NCBI GenBank assembly: GCA_964537995.1
Contig: CAZICW010000061.1
Coordinates: 1-6,484, forward strand
DNA from: JAFLUQ01 sp964537995
GTDB lineage: Bacteria > Bacillota > Clostridia > UMGS1883
Length of the DNA stretch: 6,484 nt
Direction of reading: 5' to 3'
Made by a program: the position numbers and the translations under genes. Positions 1 to 5,171 of the stretch are shown here, piece by piece (position 1 is the stretch's first letter; each line of letters begins with the position of its first letter). The notes beneath the pieces are model-generated. The model saw only the letters and a program-made list of their open reading frames with translations. It was not told where the DNA came from and searched no databases.

Positions 1-9
1 AAAAAATAC

Positions 10-38
10 TTGACAAATACCCGCATGGGGTATATAAT
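10..38 (+). promoter_or_regulatory. Consensus sigma-A-type promoter of the copper operon
   Basis: The -35 hexamer TTGACA (10-15) and the -10 hexamer TATAAT (33-38) both match the vegetative consensus perfectly, with the ideal 17-nt spacer. An A-rich run (1-6) just upstream could act as an UP-like element. Transcription would start near position 45, giving a leader of about 45 nt before csoR. A promoter this strong needs tight repression, and the spacer is occupied by the CsoR-type operator. No riboswitch-like or strong hairpin structure is visible in the leader (39-89). Confidence 0.93.
17..33. promoter_or_regulatory. CsoR-type copper operator, inverted repeat inside the promoter spacer
   Basis: ATACCC (17-22) and GGGTAT (28-33) form a perfect 6-bp inverted repeat around the 5-nt centre GCATG. 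Known CsoR operators, such as that of the Bacillus subtilis copZA promoter, have the same ATACCC...GGGTAT form with a GC-rich centre. The repeat fills the spacer from just after the -35 to the first base of the -10, so a bound CsoR tetramer would exclude RNA polymerase. The first downstream gene encodes a CsoR protein, which implies autoregulation. Binding is inferred; the palindrome and its position are seen directly. Confidence 0.88.
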
Positions 39-73
39 CAAAATCAAAGGACAACGGCCTGTAAAATATATGT

Positions 74-80
74 AAAGGAG
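74..80 (+). promoter_or_regulatory. Ribosome binding site that fixes the GTG start of csoR
   Basis: AAAGGAG lies 9 nt before the GTG at 90. The nearby ATG at 70-72 is out of frame and overlaps this site, so it is not the start. Confidence 0.85.
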
Positions 81-89
81 AGATACGCT

Positions 90-383
90 GTGGAAGATTG
101 CTGTCAAAGAAAAAAGGTTCGCTCCGAGCGGGAATATAAAGACCTCATTAACCGTCTCAGCCGGATTGAGGGTCAAATCAGGGGAATTAGGGGAATGGTG
201 GAAAGGGACGCTTACTGTAATGATATTTTAATTCAGGTTTCCGCCGTAAGCGCCGCGCTTAATTCCTTTTCAAGGGAGCTTTTGTCGAACCACATAAAAA
301 CCTGCGTCGCCGACGATATACGCGCCGGCAGGGATGAAACAATCGACGAACTTGTGCATACCTTGCAAAAATTCATGAAGTAG
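90..383 (+). CDS. csoR: CsoR-family copper-sensing transcriptional repressor
   Basis: This 97-residue all-helical DUF156-family protein is a cytoplasmic repressor that releases DNA when it binds Cu(I). The family signature is clear: the Y-K-D-L-x-N-R-L-x-R-I-E-G-Q-I-R-G stretch (residues 16-32) forms the first helices and DNA-contact face. The Cu(I) ligands Cys43, His68 and Cys72 have exactly the 25- and 4-residue spacing of Mycobacterium tuberculosis CsoR (Cys36, His61, Cys65), and Tyr42 sits at the second-shell Tyr position. The Cys-His-Cys set points to copper rather than the Ni/Co sensor RcnR or the formaldehyde sensor FrmR. It starts with GTG behind a good ribosome binding site and is the first gene of the operon, 12 nt from the next. 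Its own operator lies in the promoter, so it probably represses itself together with the export genes. An extra Cys4-Cys5 pair near the N-terminus is unusual. Confidence 0.95.
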   Translation: MEDCCQRKKVRSEREYKDLINRLSRIEGQIRGIRGMVERDAYCNDILIQVSAVSAALNSFSRELLSNHIKTCVADDIRAGRDETIDELVHTLQKFMK

Positions 384-395
384 GAGGAAAAACTT

Positions 396-761
396 ATGGG
401 AACAGCGATTATAATTGTAATATTGGCTGTTATTGTCGTTATGGCACTGTTATCCTCGCGCAGGCATTTTAAGGGCGAAGGCGGCTGCTGCGGCGGGGGA
501 GAGCTCAAGAGCGGGAGAAAACGGCTTGACGCTCCGAAAATTGCCGAAAAGCGGGTTTTAATCGAAGGAATGAGCTGCGACGGCTGCAAAAACAGCGTTG
601 AAAAGGCGCTTAACAAAATTGACGGCGCCGCGGCGACGGTAAAGCTGAAGCAAAACATGGCGTATGTTTCCGTAAGCCGTGAAATTTCCGACGAGGAGAT
701 TGAAGCCGCGGTTAAGGGAGCGGGCTTCAGGGCGGTCAAAATCGAAACGGAGGCGGTGTAG
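396..761 (+). CDS. Membrane-anchored HMA-domain protein, probable tethered copper chaperone
   Basis: This 121-residue protein has two parts. Residues 4-19 are a single strongly hydrophobic helix, followed at once by Arg22, Arg23 and Lys26; by the positive-inside rule the rest lies in the cytoplasm. There is no lipobox. A short flexible segment with Cys31-Cys32 amid glycines and then a basic linker leads to an HMA (CopZ-like) ferredoxin fold, about residues 52-118, with the metal-binding G-M-S-C61-D-G-C64 loop. Soluble CopZ proteins are about 70 residues and have no anchor. Between csoR and copA, this is most likely the Cu(I) chaperone that hands copper to CopA, held at the membrane. The glycine/cysteine-rich head resembles small FeoB-associated Cys-rich membrane proteins, so this part may be shared with that family; I judge this from pattern only. 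The start is set by AGGAGG (382-387), 8 nt upstream. The stop abuts the copA start. I know no settled gene symbol for this architecture. Confidence 0.85.
   Translation: MGTAIIIVILAVIVVMALLSSRRHFKGEGGCCGGGELKSGRKRLDAPKIAEKRVLIEGMSCDGCKNSVEKALNKIDGAAATVKLKQNMAYVSVSREISDEEIEAAVKGAGFRAVKIETEAV
749..753 (+). promoter_or_regulatory. copA ribosome binding site inside the preceding gene
   Basis: GGAGG lies 8 nt before the copA ATG and within the last codons of the tethered HMA gene. That gene's TAG (759-761) touches the ATG (762-764) with no gap, so translation of the two is probably coupled. Confidence 0.75.
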
Positions 762-3065
762 ATGGAGCGGTTCGATGTTACGGGAATGAGCTGCGCGGCG
801 TGCAGCGCGCGTGTTGAGAAAGCGGTTCTCGGTGTCGATGGCGTAACCTCATGCTCGGTAAATTTGCTCACAAATTCCATGGCGGTTGAGGGAACGGCGC
901 CGGATGGGGCAATTATCGCCGCGGTGGAAGCGGCGGGCTACGGCGCGTCAAAGAAGACAGCGGCGGGGACGGCAGCCGCTCCGAGCGCCGCCGACGCTTT
1001 CGAGGACAAGGAAACTCCCGCGCTGAAACGGCGGCTTGTTTCATCTCTTGTATTTTTGGCGGCGCTTATGTATATTTCCATGGGTCACATGATGTGGGGC
1101 TGGCCTTTGCCGAAATTTTTCGACGGCAATCACGTTGCCATGGGGCTTGCGCAGCTCCTGCTCGCGGCGATTATCATGGTAATAAACCAAAAATTTTTCA
1201 TCAACGGCTTCAAGGGACTGATCCGCCGTTCGCCTAACATGGACACGCTTGTCGCGCTCGGCTCGGCCGCGTCGTTTGTTTACAGCACATACGCGCTTTT
1301 CGCCATGACCGGCGCGCAGCTGAAGGGCAATTCCGCCGCCGTCATGGAATATATGAATGAATTTTACTTCGAGTCCGCCGCAATGATTTTGACTCTGATA
1401 ACCGTAGGGAAAATGCTGGAGGCGCGCTCAAAGGGAAAAACCACCGACGCGCTGAAAAGCCTTATGAGGCTTGCTCCGAAAACAGCGGTTGTTCTGAGAG
1501 ACGGAAAGGAAACCGAGATTGCGGTTGAGCAGGTCGTGAAGGGCGACATTTTCGTTGTGCGCCCCGGAGAAAATATCCCCGTTGACGGCGTGGTTGTCGA
1601 GGGAAGCAGCGCGGTCAACGAGTCGGCTCTTACCGGCGAAAGCATACCGGTTGACAAGACCGAAGGAGACACCGTGTCGGCGGCGACGGTAAATCAATCC
1701 GGCTTTCTGCGCTGTGAGGCCGTGCGTGTCGGCGAGGATACAACGCTTTCGCAGATAATTCGCATGGTCGGCGACGCGGCGGCAACAAAGGCGCCGATAG
1801 CGAAGGTCGCCGATAAGGTTTCCGGAGTTTTTGTCCCCGTTGTCATCGCAATAGCGGTGCTGACGGCGGCAGTATGGCTGCTGTGCGGGCAAAGCTTCGG
1901 CTTTGCCTTGGCACGGGGAATCTCAGTGCTTGTTATAAGCTGTCCGTGCGCGCTCGGACTGGCTACTCCCGTCGCCATAATGGTAGGCAGCGGTATGGGC
2001 GCAAAGCACGGAATTTTGTTTAAAACCGCCGCGTCACTTGAAGAAACGGGCAAAGTCCGGCTTGTTGCCCTCGATAAAACCGGTACAATCACGGTCGGCG
2101 AGCCGAATGTTACCGACATAATTCCCGCCGACGGAATTTCGCCGGACGAGCTGCTGTCCCTTGCGTATTCGATGGAAAAAAAGAGCGAGCATCCGCTTGC
2201 CGGAGCGATTTTGCGTAAGGCGGAGGCGGAAGGGCTTTCCGCCTCCGAGGTGAGAGATTTCCGCGCCTTGCCCGGCAACGGGCTTTCGGCGGCGCTGGAC
2301 GGCAACGAGCTGTACGGAGGCAGCGTCGGCTTTATCGGCGGCAAGGCGGAAATTCCGCCGTCGCTGAAGGAAAAGGCGGATTTGCTTGCCGAGGAAGGAA
2401 AAACTCCCTTGATGTTTTCCAAAAACGGCAGTCTGCAGGGTATAATAGCCGTTGCCGACGTAATTAAACCGGAAGCTCCGCGGGCGGTCAGCGAGCTTAA
2501 AAATATGGGAATACGCGTTGTTATGCTTACGGGAGACAACAGACGCACCGCCGAGGCAATAGGTCGTCAGGCGGGAGTAGACGAGGTGATTGCGCAGGTG
2601 CTGCCCGACGAAAAGGAAAGCGCGATTCGCGATTTGAAGAAAAAGGGTAAGGTAGCCATGGTCGGCGACGGCATAAACGACGCTCCCGCGCTCACCCGTG
2701 CCGACGTCGGAATAGCAATCGGCGCGGGAACGGACGTCGCAATCGACGCGGCGGACATTGTGCTGATGAAGAGCAGGCTTTCCGATGTTCCCGCGGCGAT
2801 ACGCCTGAGCCGCGCAACCTTGCGGAACATTCACGAAAATCTGTTCTGGGCATTTATTTACAACACCGTTGGGATTCCGCTTGCGGCAGGCGTATTTATC
2901 CCTGTTTTCGGCTGGAAGCTCAATCCCATGTTTGCCGCGGCGGCAATGAGCCTTTCAAGCTTTTGCGTTGTGACGAACGCGCTGCGCCTGAACTTCAAGG
3001 ATATACTAAGCTCGAAAAATGACAAAAACAAAAAAAGAAAAAAAGACAGAACGCTTGAAGCTTAA
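762..3065 (+). CDS. copA: Cu(I)-exporting P1B-1-type ATPase
   Basis: This 767-residue membrane pump exports Cu(I) from the cytoplasm using ATP. In order: one N-terminal HMA domain (about 3-65) with G-M-S-C11-A-A-C14; an Ala-rich linker (66-88); helices M1-M4 (about 92-215), with a Met/His-rich turn after M1 (M107, H109, M110, M111); the actuator domain with T291-G-E-S; M5-M6 with the ion-binding C394-P-C396; the phosphorylation site D438 in D-K-T-G-T; the nucleotide-domain H477-P478 signature; T590-G-D-N; and G635-D-G-I-N-D640. M7 has N693-x6-Y700-N701-x4-P706 and M8 has P722-x6-M729-x2-S-S, the P1B-1 signature for monovalent copper (rarely silver). All catalytic residues are present and length is typical, although many Firmicute CopA proteins carry two HMA domains. 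The C-terminus has a Lys-rich tail (about 750-763) encoded by two A7 runs. The gene is the third of the CsoR-controlled operon and holds a strong internal inverted repeat. Confidence 0.97.
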   Translation: MERFDVTGMSCAACSARVEKAVLGVDGVTSCSVNLLTNSMAVEGTAPDGAIIAAVEAAGYGASKKTAAGTAAAPSAADAFEDKETPALKRRLVSSLVFLAALMYISMGHMMWGWPLPKFFDGNHVAMGLAQLLLAAIIMVINQKFFINGFKGLIRRSPNMDTLVALGSAASFVYSTYALFAMTGAQLKGNSAAVMEYMNEFYFESAAMILTLITVGKMLEARSKGKTTDALKSLMRLAPKTAVVLRDGKETEIAVEQVVKGDIFVVRPGENIPVDGVVVEGSSAVNESALTGESIPVDKTEGDTVSAATVNQSGFLRCEAVRVGEDTTLSQIIRMVGDAAATKAPIAKVADKVSGVFVPVVIAIAVLTAAVWLLCGQSFGFALARGISVLVISCPCALGLATPVAIMVGSGMGAKHGILFKTAASLEETGKVRLVALDKTGTITVGEPNVTDIIPADGISPDELLSLAYSMEKKSEHPLAGAILRKAEAEGLSASEVRDFRALPGNGLSAALDGNELYGGSVGFIGGKAEIPPSLKEKADLLAEEGKTPLMFSKNGSLQGIIAVADVIKPEAPRAVSELKNMGIRVVMLTGDNRRTAEAIGRQAGVDEVIAQVLPDEKESAIRDLKKKGKVAMVGDGINDAPALTRADVGIAIGAGTDVAIDAADIVLMKSRLSDVPAAIRLSRATLRNIHENLFWAFIYNTVGIPLAAGVFIPVFGWKLNPMFAAAAMSLSSFCVVTNALRLNFKDILSSKNDKNKKRKKDRTLEA
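2221..2247 (+). repeat. Perfect 11-bp inverted repeat (strong hairpin) inside copA
   Basis: CGGAGGCGGAA (2221-2231) is the exact reverse complement of TTCCGCCTCCG (2237-2247), with a 5-nt loop GGGCT. The stem is GC-rich and would be very stable in the mRNA. It covers codons 487-496 of copA, ten residues after the His-Pro signature in the nucleotide-binding domain. No T-tract follows, so it is not a typical terminator. A role in pausing or mRNA stability is possible but unproven; it may simply reflect Ala/Glu/Ser codon choice. Confidence 0.8.
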
Positions 3066-3094
3066 AAAACAGCTTTAGAAGCAAGTCAAAAAGC

Positions 3095-3142
3095 CGCAAA
3101 CGCGAATTATTCCATGTTTTCCCAAAAAGGGCTTGCGTTTTT
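3095..3142 (+). terminator. Weak candidate terminator after copA
   Basis: CGCAA (3095-3099) can pair with TTGCG (3133-3137), followed directly by five T (3138-3142). The enclosed 33 nt include a minor CCC-AAAAA-GGG hairpin (3121-3131). The stem is short and the loop long, so termination would be weak. An alternative pairing, CGCGAA (3101-3106) with TTCGCG (3141-3146), excludes this one. No better terminator is visible between 3066 and 3214, so some read-through from copA into the next gene is possible. Confidence 0.2.
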
Positions 3143-3161
3143 CGCGAAAAAGTGGTAAAAT
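3133..3161 (+). promoter_or_regulatory. Candidate promoter of the GH13 gene
   Basis: TTGCGT (3133-3138) and TAAAAT (3156-3161) are separated by 17 nt. The -10 matches consensus at five of six positions and the -35 at three. An overlapping alternative -10, TAATAT, lies at 3161-3166. Transcription would start near 3168, leaving a leader of about 47 nt. The spacer holds a 14-bp palindrome. The site also overlaps the weak terminator candidate, so both readings cannot be fully right. Confidence 0.45.
3138..3151. repeat. 14-bp perfect palindrome in the promoter spacer, possible operator
   Basis: TTTTTCGCGAAAAA reads the same on both strands and fits almost exactly between the candidate -35 and -10. 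A palindrome with a central CG is the form bound by LacI-family sugar regulators, which often control maltodextrin genes. The sequence does not match the CcpA cre or MalR consensus closely, so the regulator is unknown. Confidence 0.4.
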
Positions 3162-3214
3162 AATATAGGCAATTTGTACTTTGCCGGATATTGGTATAGA
3201 ACGGAGCATGGGAA

Positions 3215-5161
3215 ATGAATATTGAACACCATTCGGTAAAGCCTTTTTACAGGGAGCCTTCGGGCGCGGTATGCTGCGGTACGGTTGTACGGCTGAGAGT
3301 TACCGTGGAATCGTTTGACATTCCGGAAACGGTGGAATGTATAATAAACGGCAAAGCCGTTGTCATGCACTATATTGAAGAAATAAGCCACAGCCGCATT
3401 TACGAGTGCAGCGTGAAAATGCCCGAAACGGAGGGGCTTGTGTGGTACGGCTTCCGCGTCTCCGCCGACAAAGGAGTGGCTTTTTGCGGGAACAATCCCG
3501 AATTTCTCGGCGGCAGAGGCAGAATGTACAGCGAAATGCCGGAACGGCTGTTTCAGATAACCGTCTACAGCAAAGACTATAAAACTCCCGATTGGATGAA
3601 AAACGCCATCATTTATCAGATTTTCCCCGACAGGTTTTTTCGCGGCGGCGAAACTGAATTTCACGGAATACGCCGTGAATGGGGCGAAACACCGTTTTAC
3701 AAGGAGGAACAATTCGGCGGGGAATATCTCGCGAATGATTTCTTCGGCGGCAATCTTAAGGGCATTGAGGAAAAGCTGCCTTATCTGAAGGAGCTTGGCG
3801 TTACGGCGGTTTACCTGAATCCGATTTTTAAATCCGTATCGAACCATCGTTACAATACGGGCGACTATGAAACCGTCGATCCGCTTTTGGGAACAAACGA
3901 GGATTTTGAAAGGCTCGCAAAGCTGTTTAAGGAAAACGGCATACGGCTCATTTTGGACGGAGTTTTCAGCCATACCGGAGCCGACAGCCGATATTTCAAC
4001 AAATACGGACACTATAATTCCGTCGGAGCCTATCAGAGCAAGGACAGCCCTTACTACGACTGGTACAGCTTCAAGAGCTGGCCGGATGATTATGAGTCAT
4101 GGTGGGGCTTCGCAAGTCTGCCGAACACCTGCGAAATGAGGGGAAGCTATCTTGACTATATCGTAAGGGATGAAAATTCGATTGCCAAGCGCTGGATAAA
4201 AAGCGGCGCGTCGGGCTGGAGGCTGGATGTCGCCGATGAGCTTCCCGATGAATTTATAAAGGATATGCGCCAAGCCGTAAAAGCCGTCGACAGCGATGCC
4301 GTACTTATAGGCGAGGTTTGGGAGGACGCGAGCCACAAGGTCAGCTACGGCAAACAGAGGGAGTATTTCTTGGGATACAGCCTTGATTCTGTCATGAATT
4401 ATGTATATCGCGGCGCGATTCTCGATTATTTACTTTACGGCGACGCTTCTTTGTTTGCCCACAGAATTTCTTCTCTTTACGAAAATTATCCCAAGGAAGC
4501 GCTGTATGCCTGCATGAATCTGATTTCCAGTCATGACGTTCCGCGCGCGCTTACCGTACTCAGCGGAGCGCCGTCCGTCGATGCGATGAACAGGGAGCAG
4601 CAGGCGGCATACGTTATACCGCCCGAAGCTATGGAAACTGCAAAAAAACGGCTGCGCATGGCGACCGCGATTCAGATGACACTGCCGGGCGCGCCTTGCA
4701 TTTACTACGGCGACGAGGTCGGAGCCTCCGGCTATACCGACCCCTTTAACCGCGGCTGCTTTCCGTGGGGCAATGAAGACAAAGAGCTGCTGGAGCTGTA
4801 TAAAAAGCTGATTGCGCTGCGCAAGAAGCATCAATGTCTGCGCACGGGAAATTATAAAAGCGTTTTCACATATGAGGATATAGTGGTTTATATGCGTTCG
4901 ATAGACGACGGAAAGGACGTTTTCGGAAATCCTGCCGAAGACGGCGAGTTTTTTGTACTTATTAATCCGCTGACAAGCGGAACGACGACTCTCAGGCTGT
5001 CGCTGAAGCAGTACAGTCTGCTTTCTCTCAGAGACGCGCTTACGGGCGAGGAGATACCTTACGAAATGAAAAACGGCAACGCCGTATTTAATATGGAATC
5101 TCTGAGCTTTATTATAGCCGAGGCGGATGTTTCGGATGAAAAATTTGTTGAATTGATTTAA
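3215..5161 (+). CDS. Intracellular GH13 neopullulanase / cyclomaltodextrinase-type glycoside hydrolase
   Basis: This 648-residue alpha-glucan-degrading enzyme most likely hydrolyses maltodextrins, cyclodextrins or pullulan fragments. Residues 1 to about 118 form a beta-sandwich N-domain of the CBM34/CDase type, used in this subfamily for dimerisation and substrate choice. The (beta/alpha)8 catalytic barrel begins at N-A-I-I-Y-Q-I-F-P-D-R-F, near residue 130. The four GH13 regions are intact: D248-G-V-F-S-H253; G-W-R336-L-D338, with D338 the nucleophile; G-E367-V-W, with E367 the acid/base; and S-S-H440-D441, with D441 the transition-state stabiliser. The Ser-His-Asp form of region IV suits neopullulanase-like enzymes. 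A C-terminal beta domain ends the protein. No signal peptide is present, so it acts on imported oligosaccharides. The start follows GGAG (3203-3206) by 8 nt; the ATG at 3208 is out of frame and stops after five codons. Exact substrate preference cannot be read from sequence alone. Confidence 0.92.
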   Translation: MNIEHHSVKPFYREPSGAVCCGTVVRLRVTVESFDIPETVECIINGKAVVMHYIEEISHSRIYECSVKMPETEGLVWYGFRVSADKGVAFCGNNPEFLGGRGRMYSEMPERLFQITVYSKDYKTPDWMKNAIIYQIFPDRFFRGGETEFHGIRREWGETPFYKEEQFGGEYLANDFFGGNLKGIEEKLPYLKELGVTAVYLNPIFKSVSNHRYNTGDYETVDPLLGTNEDFERLAKLFKENGIRLILDGVFSHTGADSRYFNKYGHYNSVGAYQSKDSPYYDWYSFKSWPDDYESWWGFASLPNTCEMRGSYLDYIVRDENSIAKRWIKSGASGWRLDVADELPDEFIKDMRQAVKAVDSDAVLIGEVWEDASHKVSYGKQREYFLGYSLDSVMNYVYRGAILDYLLYGDASLFAHRISSLYENYPKEALYACMNLISSHDVPRALTVLSGAPSVDAMNREQQAAYVIPPEAMETAKKRLRMATAIQMTLPGAPCIYYGDEVGASGYTDPFNRGCFPWGNEDKELLELYKKLIALRKKHQCLRTGNYKSVFTYEDIVVYMRSIDDGKDVFGNPAEDGEFFVLINPLTSGTTTLRLSLKQYSLLSLRDALTGEEIPYEMKNGNAVFNMESLSFIIAEADVSDEKFVELI

Positions 5162-5171
5162 AGGAAAGCAT

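Noticed and set aside
39..89. Possible riboswitch or attenuator in the csoR leader
   Set aside because: The leader is only about 45 nt and has no stable hairpin; control is explained by the operator.
233..880. Long minus-strand open frame opposite csoR, the HMA gene and the start of copA
   Set aside because: It lies antisense to three confidently assigned genes, resembles no family I recognise, and is explained by GC-skewed codon use on the coding strand.
945..975. Possible programmed frameshift after the CopA HMA domain, as in E. coli copA, which yields a free chaperone
   Set aside because: The codons here are TCA-AAG-AAG-ACA. No slippery heptamer in the right phase and no following structure are visible, and a chaperone is already encoded upstream.
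1364..2834. Several overlapping minus-strand open frames inside copA (up to 284 codons)
   Set aside because: All are antisense to the conserved catalytic domains of copA. Their translations are low-complexity Ser/Ala/Arg-rich text without motifs.
3660..3679. 7-bp inverted repeat TTCACGG/CCGTGAA in the GH13 gene
   Set aside because: The stem is short and within conserved coding sequence; repeats of this size are expected by chance.
3107..4012. 301-codon minus-strand open frame over the intergenic region and the GH13 gene
   Set aside because: It overlaps conserved GH13 sequence including D248, and no recognisable domain is seen in its translation.
3867..4139. 90-codon plus-strand open frame inside the GH13 gene
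   Set aside because: It is an alternate frame of the catalytic barrel coding region with no ribosome binding site or motif.
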